Below, one piece after another: positions 7,832 through 16,282 of a stretch of DNA of 64,000 bases. The DNA is taken from NCBI GenBank assembly GCA_015057705.1, contig SVDU01000019.1, positions 1 to 64,000 of the forward strand, read 5' to 3'. Made by a program: the position numbers and the translations under genes. The notes below the pieces were generated by a model. It worked only from the letters and a program-made list of their open reading frames with translations. It was not told the DNA's origin and ran no database searches. Within the stretch, counting starts at the first letter, position 1. Each line of letters starts with the position of its first letter. Source of the DNA: Paenibacillaceae bacterium. GTDB lineage: Bacteria; Bacillota; Clostridia; Lachnospirales; Lachnospiraceae.

Positions 7832-8788
7832 ATGGGATTTCTGGTCAGACTGCTTGAAAAAGGCAGCTTAAAAAAACCGCTTCATTTTACCCTGGATAAA
7901 ATTGTAGAAGAATACATACCTGCCGGTGAAATGCCTCCATATGCACAAGAACTGAAAGCTCTTGCCTCTAAGAACAATCTTAATTTAAAGGATATTGCTG
8001 AACTGGCTGTCTTGGTAAGGTCTGAGATTGACCAACTGAAAGATGAAGTGGAAACCTTTGTGGTTGTAACGGAGAAGGCAAAACGGGTACAGGCAAATCT
8101 TAACTTATGGAATGAAATTCTAAATGAATTGACCTGGGATTATTCCTATCAGGATGAGGTGACTGACACCGATACGTTTGTCCGTTCAAAAGCGGTGGAG
8201 GAGATTCCACGGATGCACCATGCCATAACTCAGCTTCTTGGGGAAAAAGAAGTCCTGCAGCTGGAATCACAGCTTGTTCTTCAGTCAGAGATTCTGCAAA
8301 GCAGCATATTTAACTTAGAACAGACACTGCTTGCAATGATCCCTGAGATCAGGAATCTAAAAGAAAAGAAATTGAAACTGGAAGAAGAAATCAAAAGCTT
8401 TCAAAAAGATGCAGAAGAGTTGAAAAAAATGGGGGAAGCAGCTGATCCGAAGCGATCCACACAGTTATCAGAAAAAGGCAAGGCGCTGGTTATCAGAAAG
8501 AAGAATCTCGCAGCCAGCGAAAAAGAGATGAATGCCTATATGGAGGCAGTGCAGAAAACGGCGATCCAGATATTTAATGTCTTTAAAGAGGTATCCCGGT
8601 CTGCCGTAGAAGGGGTAAGAACTGCAATTAACAGGCTGACTTCAGAAAACAGAAAAGCATTAAGGAAAGCGGAAGATACACAGGGCTTTACCGAAGGGAG
8701 AAAAAAGCTGTCCCATCTTTATACACTCCTTGAACTCCTTGATGAATGTATGAGGGTTTATCAGAAATATGACCGGCTAAAGTCATAA
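7832..8788 (+). CDS. Coiled-coil cytoplasmic protein of unknown function
   Basis: I do not recognise this 318-residue protein. It has no signal peptide or membrane segment. Residues about 1-60 look globular; residues about 60-220 are strongly helical with heptad-like Leu/Ile/Glu/Lys patterns, especially IRNLKEKKLKLEEEI. A second helical block follows (about 245-315). The start ATG 7832 follows GAAGGGATG. It is alone on its strand between the siroheme reductase and a convergent marR. A structural or chaperone-like role is possible, but nothing in the sequence fixes it. Confidence 0.75.
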   Translation: MGFLVRLLEKGSLKKPLHFTLDKIVEEYIPAGEMPPYAQELKALASKNNLNLKDIAELAVLVRSEIDQLKDEVETFVVVTEKAKRVQANLNLWNEILNELTWDYSYQDEVTDTDTFVRSKAVEEIPRMHHAITQLLGEKEVLQLESQLVLQSEILQSSIFNLEQTLLAMIPEIRNLKEKKLKLEEEIKSFQKDAEELKKMGEAADPKRSTQLSEKGKALVIRKKNLAASEKEMNAYMEAVQKTAIQIFNVFKEVSRSAVEGVRTAINRLTSENRKALRKAEDTQGFTEGRKKLSHLYTLLELLDECMRVYQKYDRLKS

Positions 8789-8804
8789 TCTGACATTGCC
8801 GGTC
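8771..8804. terminator. Convergent-gene hairpin between the coiled-coil gene and marR
   Basis: GACCGGC (8771-8777) pairs with GCCGGTC (8798-8804). It spans the end of the plus-strand gene and abuts the stop of the minus-strand marR, so it may serve both directions. Confidence 0.45.
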
Positions 8805-9299
8805 TTACTGTTCTTCCAAGGATGAAAGAAGCTTCTTCAATAACTGGTCCAGCTGGGCCAGTTCTTCTTTTGTCAGCCCTTTTAACAGGGACTCTTCTGT
8901 CTGGGTATGGGATATGACCGCCCGGGAAATTAGATCATAACCTGCGTTGGTCAGCTGAACATAGATCGTTCTTCTGTCTTCGCTGTCATGAACTCTTTTA
9001 ACCAAATCTTTTTTCTCCAGAGTATCAATGCGGTTTGTAATGGCTCCCGAAGTGATCATAAGTGACTGATACAGATCCGTGGGTTTTAATTTATATTCTC
9101 CGCCGGAACGACGCAGTGTTGCCAACACGTCAAATTCACCGCTGTTTAACTGATAGAGGGAAAAATTCTCCGCCAATCTCCTTTCTGAATGCTTGACAGT
9201 TCTTTTAAGTCTTCCCCAAACCGCCATCGGTGACGCATCAAGATCCGGAAGCTCATGAGCCCATTGATCAATTATTTTATCAACATTATCTTTTTTCAT
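8805..9299 (-). CDS. MarR family transcriptional regulator
   Basis: A 164-residue winged-helix regulator. The recognition helix region LMITSGAITNRIDTLEKKDLVKR and the wing VHDSEDRRTIYVQLT are typical of MarR. It is divergent from a DMT-superfamily exporter with 179 bp between starts. That gap contains two palindromic TCTTAA-N2-TTAAGA-type sites, so it most likely represses both genes and is relieved by a small-molecule ligand. The ATG at 9299 is the first plausible start; the upstream AT-rich DNA holds its promoter. Confidence 0.87.
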   Translation of the reverse strand: MKKDNVDKIIDQWAHELPDLDASPMAVWGRLKRTVKHSERRLAENFSLYQLNSGEFDVLATLRRSGGEYKLKPTDLYQSLMITSGAITNRIDTLEKKDLVKRVHDSEDRRTIYVQLTNAGYDLISRAVISHTQTEESLLKGLTKEELAQLDQLLKKLLSSLEEQ

Positions 9300-9369
9300 A
9301 TTTTTAGTGTAACACCTGGAATTAAAAAGTACAAGGTAATTTTAATGTGAAGTTTCTTAATTTTAAATA

Positions 9370-9436
9370 TCTTAACATTAAAATACTTGACAATCAAGAT
9401 GACAAGCGATACACTTAATATGTCTTAAAGTTAAGA
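9370..9436. promoter_or_regulatory. MarR operators flanking the exporter promoter
   Basis: TCTTAACATTAAAA (9370-9383) and the perfect TCTTAA-AG-TTAAGA (9423-9436) flank a TTGACA-17-TACACT promoter (9387-9415) reading toward the DMT exporter. Operators on both sides of the promoter fit repression by the divergent MarR protein. Confidence 0.6.
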
Positions 9437-9478
9437 TACTTAAACATGAGATAAATAATAAGGAAAAGAGGATAAAAA

Positions 9479-10339
9479 ATGAAGCAGACGAAAGATACAT
9501 TACTAACAATGCTGACTCCCATGTTATGGGGATCCACATATATCATTGCCTCCGTATTGATCCCCATACAGCGCCCGGTGTTTGTTGCATTTATGAGAGC
9601 ATTTCCCATAGGACTCATTTTGCTTTTATGGTACAGGAAATTGCCGAAGGGAATCTGGATCTTAAAATCATTAATACTTGGAAGCTTAAACATTGGAATA
9701 TTTTTTCTGTTTTTGTTTATTGCGGCTTACCGGCTGCCTGGAGGAATTGCATCCATCATAGGAAGCGTACAACCGGTATTTGTAATATTTTTCAGCTGGG
9801 TCCTTTTAAAAGAAAAACCAACCATGCGGTCTTATGCTGCAATTGCCATGATGGTGACGGGAGTCATATTACTTCTATTTAAGCAGCAGATGGCAATTGA
9901 CGTATGGGGTGTGTTAGCTGCTTTATGCGGTGCAGTGGTAATGGCTCTCGGCGTGGTACTGACCAAGTACTGGGGCAAACCGGAAGGAATCAGCCAGATG
10001 GTGTTTACTTCCTGGCAGTTGTTTTTTGGCAGTCTGATTCTGATTCCGGCTGTGTTTATCATGGAGGGCAGCATACCCGCCCTCACTCCTGTTAATATTG
10101 CAGGACTTGCCATACTTGGAGTAGTTAATACCGGACTTGCCTATTATTTATGGTTCCGGGGAATTGAAATCCTTTCCCCTGTCCGGGTATCACTCTTAAG
10201 TCCGGTGAACCCCTTAACAGCATTTCTCTTAGGTTATGTAGTGCTGGGGCAAAGCATCAGCCCCATTCAGCTTGCAGGTGTTGCAATCATTATAGCCAGT
10301 ATTTTTGTCTCACAGAAAAAGACATCAAAAGCAGGATGA
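9479..10339 (+). CDS. EamA/DMT superfamily transporter
   Basis: A 286-residue membrane protein with ten predicted helices arranged as two EamA repeats. The first repeat opens with PMLWGSTYIIASVLIP and contains FVAFMRAFPIGLILL; the second contains VNTGLAYYLWFRGIEILSPVRVSLLSPVNPLTAFLLG, the diagnostic DMT segment. Members export amino acids, metabolites or drugs. The divergent MarR gene and the operators in between suggest induction by the exported compound or a related stress. The start ATG 9479 follows AAGGAAAAGAGG. Confidence 0.87.
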   Translation: MKQTKDTLLTMLTPMLWGSTYIIASVLIPIQRPVFVAFMRAFPIGLILLLWYRKLPKGIWILKSLILGSLNIGIFFLFLFIAAYRLPGGIASIIGSVQPVFVIFFSWVLLKEKPTMRSYAAIAMMVTGVILLLFKQQMAIDVWGVLAALCGAVVMALGVVLTKYWGKPEGISQMVFTSWQLFFGSLILIPAVFIMEGSIPALTPVNIAGLAILGVVNTGLAYYLWFRGIEILSPVRVSLLSPVNPLTAFLLGYVVLGQSISPIQLAGVAIIIASIFVSQKKTSKAG

Positions 10340-10368
10340 TTGCCTTTTAAAATAAGTCATGTTACAAT
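10340..10368 (+). promoter_or_regulatory. Promoter for the DUF6273 gene
   Basis: TTGCCT-17-TACAAT, located directly after the transporter stop codon and about 50 bp before the next start codon. Confidence 0.5.
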
Positions 10369-10418
10369 GCAGATAATAATTGCAAAATAATGCAAATAAT
10401 ATTTGTACAGGGGGTAAC

Positions 10419-11021
10419 ATGCAGACAGGAGATAAAATTTCGTTTGGGAACTACCAATGGCGTGTACTGGAACGATTGGAAGACAGGGCTTTGATTATAA
10501 CCGAATACATCATAGAACGACGTCCTTACCATAATGTTTATAAAGAGACAACATGGGCTGACTGCGCAGTAAGAGCGTATTTAAACGGGGAATTCCATGA
10601 CAGTTTCAGTGTGGATGAACAATCAAAGATGATTCCTGTTCTAAATAGAAATCCTGATAATGAGTGGTATGGTTGCGAAGGCGGAGATGACACTCAGGAT
10701 ACCATCTTTTTATTAAGCATGGAGGAAGCGGCGTGCCGGTATTTTGGCGACAGCAGCTTAAAGCTTTATAATCCGGGAAGGAATCAAAGGTATTGGTTTG
10801 AACGAAAAGATAAGAACAACAGTAAGAGAATTGCCAGACGCGAGGGGGAAAAGGGCAGTGACTGGTGGTGGTTACGTTCTCCAGGACGTGTTGGTGTAAA
10901 GGCCGTATATATCCATGGTGATGGTAATATAGGGATTCAGGGCAACAATATATTAATTGGAAATTTAAGCGATGGCGAATGCAGAGGCGGCGTTCGCCCC
11001 GCTTTATGGCTAAAGCTGTAA
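10419..11021 (+). CDS. DUF6273 domain protein
   Basis: A 200-residue protein matching the DUF6273 pattern common in Lachnospiraceae: FGNYQWRVLERLEDRALIIT at the start, WADCAVRAYLNGEF, then WWWLRSPG and the ending GGVRPALWLKL. The fold resembles the C-type-lectin/formylglycine-enzyme group, but no enzymatic function is established. There is no signal peptide. The start is ATG 10419 after ACAGGGGG, which removes the 13 extra residues of the track ORF. It is monocistronic: its own promoter lies upstream and a terminator at 11047. Confidence 0.78.
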   Translation: MQTGDKISFGNYQWRVLERLEDRALIITEYIIERRPYHNVYKETTWADCAVRAYLNGEFHDSFSVDEQSKMIPVLNRNPDNEWYGCEGGDDTQDTIFLLSMEEAACRYFGDSSLKLYNPGRNQRYWFERKDKNNSKRIARREGEKGSDWWWLRSPGRVGVKAVYIHGDGNIGIQGNNILIGNLSDGECRGGVRPALWLKL

Positions 11022-11046
11022 TACTGCTAATAAGCTGTAGACTAAT

Positions 11047-11073
11047 AAAAAACCGGCACAGGCCGGTTTTTTT
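11047..11073 (+). terminator. Rho-independent terminator after the DUF6273 gene
   Basis: AAACCGGC-ACA-GGCCGGTTT followed by a T-run. Confidence 0.85.
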
Positions 11074-11165
11074 GTATCAAAAAGGATGATAGGAAATGTG
11101 ATACTTTTTCAAAGGTATTCATAGTATTTTATGAACATGCATTTTGGAAGGAATCAGGTGGAATA

Positions 11166-11789
11166 TTGGCTGAAAACAGTAATGGTTTAAAAGATGGATT
11201 ATGGGATGAGAATTCAGTCTACGATTATGTGGTTAATACATTCAAAGCCTATGCAGATGCCATGGTGCCTCATTCACCGGATCTGGCGGAGCTATATGGA
11301 AGGATTCAGTTTTACGGAGCAGTGGAATCCTATACGGCGGAGTATTTAATCATGTCTCTTGACAGTTATCCTACGCCGTTTGCAGTGGCTGCAGCGGAAT
11401 TATTAAATATGGCAGCAAAACAGTATCTGATGGAAAAGGGGGAGGACCCGGATGTGCCAAAAGATTCAGGAGGACTTTATTTCTCAAAATTATCTCAGGA
11501 AGACAGACTTAAGATAGTTGACCGGATCAGCAGCCCGAGTGGCATCATTTATGTACCTGCAGGCCTTATTATGAAACAGGAAGACATCGTTCCTGTCATG
11601 TCGGCATTAAACCGGCTTACTATGATGGGATATTATTCTGAGTGGTCCGGCTACGGATCCACAAGATTTATGTCTCCGGATAAACGCATGCTGGAATATC
11701 AGCCAATCGGCTGGGAACAGGTGGGATATCCGGGGCCATCTAAGGGATACCGGATAGCAGGTGCTTTTAACTTTGCACAGAAAAAGTGA
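11166..11789 (+). CDS. Small subunit-like partner of the GMC oxidoreductase (gluconate 2-dehydrogenase subunit 3-like)
   Basis: A 207-residue protein without signal peptide, starting at TTG 11166 after AGGTGG. It lies 26 bp upstream of a GMC flavoprotein. Size, helical character and position match the small subunit (subunit 3, PF13618-like) that accompanies GMC dehydrogenases in Gram-negatives, where it carries a Tat signal. No such signal exists here, so the pair should be cytoplasmic. The family call rests mainly on context; sequence motifs are weak. WEQVGYPGPSKGYR near the end is the most distinctive segment. Confidence 0.55.
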   Translation: MAENSNGLKDGLWDENSVYDYVVNTFKAYADAMVPHSPDLAELYGRIQFYGAVESYTAEYLIMSLDSYPTPFAVAAAELLNMAAKQYLMEKGEDPDVPKDSGGLYFSKLSQEDRLKIVDRISSPSGIIYVPAGLIMKQEDIVPVMSALNRLTMMGYYSEWSGYGSTRFMSPDKRMLEYQPIGWEQVGYPGPSKGYRIAGAFNFAQKK

Positions 11790-11815
11790 GAAATTAATAT
11801 AGACTGGAGGTGCGT

Positions 11816-13543
11816 ATGGATAATGGATTTGATGCAGATGTAATTGTGATAGGTGCAGGAGGCGGAGGCGCGGTTGCAGCAAAAGAGCTGGGGGAAAAGG
11901 GATTGAAGGTGCTGGTTCTTGAGGCGGGACCCTGGTATGGCAACCGAAAGTGGCCACAGCCCAACATGAGTGCAGGTGCACAGAAAAGTTCAAGCAACAA
12001 TGATCTGGATATTCAGCTGCTTAAAACCAACTTTACCGATCTAGAGGATGACATGAATGATGCCATTACTGGAAAATTCAGATGGGGACCAGCGGACAGA
12101 AGTATAAGTCCGTGGCGCAGAATTATTGAGAAGGGCGGTTTTGTATGGCAGAGTGCAGGCGTGGGAGGAACCACACTTTTGTATTTTGCCAACTGTCCCC
12201 GTGCTTACCCTGCTGCATTTGAACGTGACTGGCCAATCAGTTATGAGGAGATCATTCCTTATTATGAAGAGGTGGAGCAGACTCTTCCAGTTCGTGAAGC
12301 TACTGCGACATCAAAAGAAGATCTTTTTCTCTACGGCGCCAGAAAGATGGGATTTACATACACCGATGAAATAAATTTAACCAAGCCCGGATTTCGTCTT
12401 CAGCCTAACGGAATTCTTGGCATTAATCCCATGTTAAATAATCCGGATTTTGATCTGGAAAACAATCAGGCGGTGGGCTGTACTCTTCGCGGCCATTGTG
12501 TTAACGGCTGCTGCATTGGACCCAATGTGGGAAGTGTGGCAAAGCGTACCACTCTGGTAAGCTATATCCCCTATGCTTTGGCAACAGGAAATGTAGACAT
12601 TATGCCAAATTCATTTGTGACTGCCATCCATACCAGCCAAAATGAGGAAGAAGGATTGTTTGCCAACAGCGTAACGGTTAGAAATACATGGACTGGAGAA
12701 ATCAGGGAGTTTAAGGCCAAAGTGATTGTTTTGTCTGCCGGCTCCATCGAATCCCCCAGACTCTGGTTAAATTCCGGTCTTCCTGAAAATGAATGGGTGG
12801 GAAAAGGATTGACTACCCATATGATTGACTGTGTATCCGGAATTTTTGAAGAAAAGGACCTGATGAACATTCTGGGAATGTCTGAAGTAAAGCCATATGT
12901 TGGACAGAATTCGGCTGCCAGAATGGATTACCCCGGACTTGGAGCTTTTGAACCGTTTGGAACCAGTCCCGGTATCAATTCCACCATGATATATGGAACA
13001 AGCCAGAAGGGGTACTATTTCCAGAATCAGACCAGGGAAGAAGAGGCCTGGGACAGAGAAGGCATTATCGCAGGAGGACTTTTAAAAGAATTTATGCGAA
13101 ATTACAACAAGACTCTCAGTATCGTAGTGTTTTCCGATGACGATGTAAGTCAGAAAAACGGGGTGACACTGGATCCGGAGCGCAGGGATGAAAATGGCTA
13201 TATACCGGTGATCAGCTATGAGATCAGTGATGCTGACAGAGAGAGAAGAGATCAGCTTGTGGGACTTGCGGCGGAACTGTTAAAAAAAGCAGGAGCGAAG
13301 ACCGTCAGCCGGGCTAACTGGCCGCCAGATGTGTGTGCCCATATTATGAGCACCATGAGAATTGGGTTTGTTACAGACACGAATTGCGAGGCATTCCAGG
13401 TAAAGCGGCTGTTTATAGCAGATAACAGTGTTCTCTGCAACGGACTGGGGGGACCAAATCCCACCCTTACCACTCAGGCTCTGGCTGTAAGAACTGCAGA
13501 AAGAATTGCAGAGAAATATTTTCCATCAGCAATAAAAGCCTGA
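11816..13543 (+). CDS. GMC family FAD-dependent oxidoreductase
   Basis: A 575-residue flavoprotein. The N-terminus has the dinucleotide-binding motif VIVIGAGGGGAVAAKELGEKG (glycine loop at about residues 13-20) followed by the acidic LVLEAG strand end. SAGSIESPRLW is the GMC signature 2 region. The C-terminus has the catalytic-His segment CAHIMSTMRIG and the FAD-closing GGPNPTLTTQALAVR. GMC enzymes oxidise alcohols or sugars, passing electrons to O2 or another acceptor. An oxidase role is unlikely in an anaerobe, so a dehydrogenase is inferred. The start is ATG 11816 (GGAGG at 11806-11810). Confidence 0.85.
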   Translation: MDNGFDADVIVIGAGGGGAVAAKELGEKGLKVLVLEAGPWYGNRKWPQPNMSAGAQKSSSNNDLDIQLLKTNFTDLEDDMNDAITGKFRWGPADRSISPWRRIIEKGGFVWQSAGVGGTTLLYFANCPRAYPAAFERDWPISYEEIIPYYEEVEQTLPVREATATSKEDLFLYGARKMGFTYTDEINLTKPGFRLQPNGILGINPMLNNPDFDLENNQAVGCTLRGHCVNGCCIGPNVGSVAKRTTLVSYIPYALATGNVDIMPNSFVTAIHTSQNEEEGLFANSVTVRNTWTGEIREFKAKVIVLSAGSIESPRLWLNSGLPENEWVGKGLTTHMIDCVSGIFEEKDLMNILGMSEVKPYVGQNSAARMDYPGLGAFEPFGTSPGINSTMIYGTSQKGYYFQNQTREEEAWDREGIIAGGLLKEFMRNYNKTLSIVVFSDDDVSQKNGVTLDPERRDENGYIPVISYEISDADRERRDQLVGLAAELLKKAGAKTVSRANWPPDVCAHIMSTMRIGFVTDTNCEAFQVKRLFIADNSVLCNGLGGPNPTLTTQALAVRTAERIAEKYFPSAIKA

Positions 13544-13552
13544 AAGAACCAT

Positions 13553-13581
13553 AAAATGCGCCTTAAACCAAGGCGCATTTT
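13553..13581. terminator. Bidirectional terminator between GMC and DUF2935 genes
   Basis: AAAATGCGCCTT-AAACC-AAGGCGCATTTT is perfectly symmetric and gives a U-run in both directions between the convergent genes. Confidence 0.85.
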
Positions 13582-13591
13582 ATGACTTTAT

Positions 13592-14485
13592 TCAGCTTCC
13601 TGCATACATAAGATAGATAAAATGATTTGCCTCCCTCAGAAGGTGATCGGTATAGAGTGCAAGCATGATAGCCTGAATCTTACAGGTAATCAGTCCGTTA
13701 GTGGTATCTGACTTAAAATCACTGATCGCAATGACATCGGAAAGAATTTCCCGGTCAGAAGGGAAGGTATCCGTATTCATTTCGGCTGTGCTGAGCAGAT
13801 CAAAGGTATTGGAAAACTGGTTGGCAGCATTAAAATATGCCGTTTCAGTAGGATCTAACTGTCCGCGCATTACCTTTGCATGATCAGCCATATTCTGTGA
13901 CCAGAAAGATTTATAATCAGCCAGGAGTGATTCATCCCGGTTTTGAAGCCGTTTCAGAATTTCAAGGTAACGTTTGGCTTCCATAAGAATGTGTAAGATG
14001 TCGGCTGTGTACATCATGGTGAAAAGACCGCAGGATACACGTTTGTTTAAGAGATCTGCCTGAAACTGGACAAAGGAAGCAGTCAGGTTTAAAAGATTCT
14101 GGTTCAACATGAATACATCCTGTTCATTTTTGTTGGTTGCGGTGTAGTCGGCGGTGCAGGGTACAATATCATAGGCCATGCGGGTCAGCTGGGAATTGAT
14201 TGTAATTCCAGTGTTAAGCTGTGCAAGCCTCTCTGCTTCTTCCGTATACTGGGTATAAAACTGGCCGGATTCAAGAACACTTAAGGGGATGACTCCATTT
14301 GACAGCTTAATGGCTACTTCTAACAGCTGGTCGTATTGCTGCTTGTATGTATCTGCCTGATCTGCATATTCTTTTCCAGGCGGGGGCATAGTAGCCTCAA
14401 TAAATATGGCGTGCTCTTTTAATATGCGGATCCAGAAAAGATGGTACTGGAGTGAGCATTGTATATAGGATTCTTTCGAGGTCAT
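13592..14485 (-). CDS. DUF2935 family protein
   Basis: A 297-residue, almost all-helical protein built of two similar halves. The first half starts with the family hallmark YHLFWIRILKEHAIFIEATMP; the second contains MEAKRYLEILKRL and the SFWSQNMADHAKVMRG repeat of the same HxxF/WxxxxxDHA pattern. The recurring His/Glu residues suggest a metal-binding four-helix bundle (ferritin-like), but function is unknown; relatives are frequent in spore-forming Firmicutes. Convergent with the GMC gene; its start is ATG 14485. Confidence 0.8.
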   Translation of the reverse strand: MTSKESYIQCSLQYHLFWIRILKEHAIFIEATMPPPGKEYADQADTYKQQYDQLLEVAIKLSNGVIPLSVLESGQFYTQYTEEAERLAQLNTGITINSQLTRMAYDIVPCTADYTATNKNEQDVFMLNQNLLNLTASFVQFQADLLNKRVSCGLFTMMYTADILHILMEAKRYLEILKRLQNRDESLLADYKSFWSQNMADHAKVMRGQLDPTETAYFNAANQFSNTFDLLSTAEMNTDTFPSDREILSDVIAISDFKSDTTNGLITCKIQAIMLALYTDHLLREANHFIYLMYAGS

Positions 14486-14621
14486 AAGGGTTGCTCCATT
14501 ATTTTTAAATTACTGCATTCTATGCTAATTGGATAAGAACTATTCGTCCATATGGATTCCTTATATTGTGAGACGCATAAAAAGATGTTATAATTGCTCA
14601 TAGCAAAAAGGAGGTGCCGTT

Positions 14622-15254
14622 TTGGACAGGCAGACATTTTCCCGCAGAAAACCCGGAATGGTTGAAGAAGAAAAATACAGGAAGTATGCGGTTTTAATAC
14701 CCGTTTTAACAATTGATGGAGCAAAGTATCTTTTGTTTGAAAAACGCTCCAGCAACTTAAAGCATCAGCCTGGGGAGATTTGCTTTCCAGGCGGGAAACT
14801 GGAGTCGGGAGAAACACTGAAAAAATGTGCAGTCAGGGAAACCATGGAGGAGTTAAACGTCACTTCCAGGCAGATTAAGGTTCTTGGACCTGGAGATATC
14901 TATATTTCTCCCTTCCGTTTGATTATTCACTCATTTATCGGTGAACTAAGAGATTATAAAGATACCTTCAGCACCGACGAAGTGGAAGAAATCATAAAGG
15001 TGCCTCTTAACTATTTAAAAAGCATGACACCGGAAACATACGAAAGCATGCTGGTTACGGAGCCTCCTGAAGATTTCCCCTATGAATGGATTCCAGGAGG
15101 TAATCAGTATACATGGACGAAAGGAACCCGGGATATTTTGTTTTACCGGTATGAGAACTGGGTGATCTGGGGGATGACGGCGCAGATTCTTCAGTCCTGT
15201 CTGGAGCTGATGAAGCAATATCATTTATTTGATTCTATGAAAGAAGAAAGGTGA
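14622..15254 (+). CDS. Nudix hydrolase, CoA pyrophosphatase-like
   Basis: A 210-residue hydrolase of nucleoside diphosphate derivatives. The Nudix box runs over residues about 58-80 ([20 protein letters not shown]). It matches GX5EX7REUXEE but has Asn in place of the last Gly. Just before it, [19 protein letters not shown] matches the extra motif of CoA-diphosphatases (NudL/YeaB type). The start is TTG 14622 with an excellent AAAAGGAGG. It is four bases upstream of msrAB, so the two genes form a likely operon for metabolite and protein repair. Confidence 0.83.
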   Translation: MDRQTFSRRKPGMVEEEKYRKYAVLIPVLTIDGAKYLLFEKRSSNLKHQPGEICFPGGKLESGETLKKCAVRETMEELNVTSRQIKVLGPGDIYISPFRLIIHSFIGELRDYKDTFSTDEVEEIIKVPLNYLKSMTPETYESMLVTEPPEDFPYEWIPGGNQYTWTKGTRDILFYRYENWVIWGMTAQILQSCLELMKQYHLFDSMKEER

Positions 15255-15258
15255 TACC

Positions 15259-16233
15259 ATGAAAAAAGAGATATATTTAGCAGGCGGCTGTTTCTGGGGA
15301 ACAGAAAAATATTTGGAAAATATTCCTGGAATTTTAAGTACAGAAGTTGGTTATGCCAACGGAACAACGAAAAATCCCACCTACGAGGAGGTATGTCATA
15401 ACAATACCGGTCATGCGGAAACTGTTAAAGTAGAATACGAGGATACTGTGATAGGGCTTCCCTATATTCTTAAGCTTTATTACGATGTCATCAATCCAGT
15501 CAGTGTAAACCGTCAGGGCGGTGATACCGGTACACAGTACAGAACCGGCATTTATTATACCGACGAAGGAGATAAGCCGGTGATTGAAAAATCAGTGGAA
15601 GAACTTCAAAGGAATTACAAAGAGAAGATTGCAATCGAGCGGCGGCCTCTTATGAACTATTACAGAGCGGAAGAGTACCACCAGAAATATCTGGATAAGA
15701 ATCCCCAGGGCTACTGCCATATATCCGGGGATAAATTTGAAAAGGCAAAACTGGCAGTGGATAAAAGCAAAAAATTTCCGCCAAAATCCCAGGATGAGCT
15801 TAAAAATGAACTTACAACAATTCAGTATCAGGTGACCCAGAACAATGCAACAGAAGCTCCTTTTCAGAATGAATACTTTGATGAGTTCAGAGAGGGAATC
15901 TATGTGGATGTGACAACCGGAGAGCCCCTTTTCTTATCCTGCGATAAATTTGAATCAGGCTGCGGCTGGCCAAGCTTTTCCAGACCGCTGACACAGGATC
16001 TGCTGCAGGAGCTTGATGATAACACCATTGGCAGACACCGTACTGAAGTGCGTAGCACATTAGGCGATGCCCACCTTGGTCATGTTTTTACAGATGGTCC
16101 CAAAGAGATGGGTGGACTGCGCTATTGCATCAACAGTGCAGCTTTAAGATTTATTCCAAAAGAGCAAATGAAAGCGGAAGGATACGAAGCATATATGCCA
16201 TTACTCAGATCAGATGGTTCCAAACAGGATTGA
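15259..16233 (+). CDS. msrAB: Bifunctional peptide methionine sulfoxide reductase MsrA/MsrB
   Basis: A 324-residue fusion. The MsrA domain (residues about 1-160) has the catalytic Cys11 in [10 protein letters not shown] and the closing [14 protein letters not shown]. The MsrB domain (about 180-310) has [11 protein letters not shown] and the catalytic Cys290 in [11 protein letters not shown]. MsrA reduces the S and MsrB the R epimer of methionine sulfoxide, with electrons normally from thioredoxin. The two CxxC zinc pairs of some MsrB enzymes are absent. No signal peptide, hence cytoplasmic. The ATG overlaps the Shine-Dalgarno context of the Nudix gene end, showing translational coupling. Confidence 0.95.
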   Translation: MKKEIYLAGGCFWGTEKYLENIPGILSTEVGYANGTTKNPTYEEVCHNNTGHAETVKVEYEDTVIGLPYILKLYYDVINPVSVNRQGGDTGTQYRTGIYYTDEGDKPVIEKSVEELQRNYKEKIAIERRPLMNYYRAEEYHQKYLDKNPQGYCHISGDKFEKAKLAVDKSKKFPPKSQDELKNELTTIQYQVTQNNATEAPFQNEYFDEFREGIYVDVTTGEPLFLSCDKFESGCGWPSFSRPLTQDLLQELDDNTIGRHRTEVRSTLGDAHLGHVFTDGPKEMGGLRYCINSAALRFIPKEQMKAEGYEAYMPLLRSDGSKQD

Positions 16234-16282
16234 TATTTTCCGGTACGGTGAATATAATAGTAAAAAATACCAGGTGAAGTGA

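Noticed and set aside
11607-12000. Minus-strand ORFs at 11607-11993 and 11794-12000
   Set aside because: Shadow frames of the GMC unit, with low-complexity Pro/Leu-rich products.
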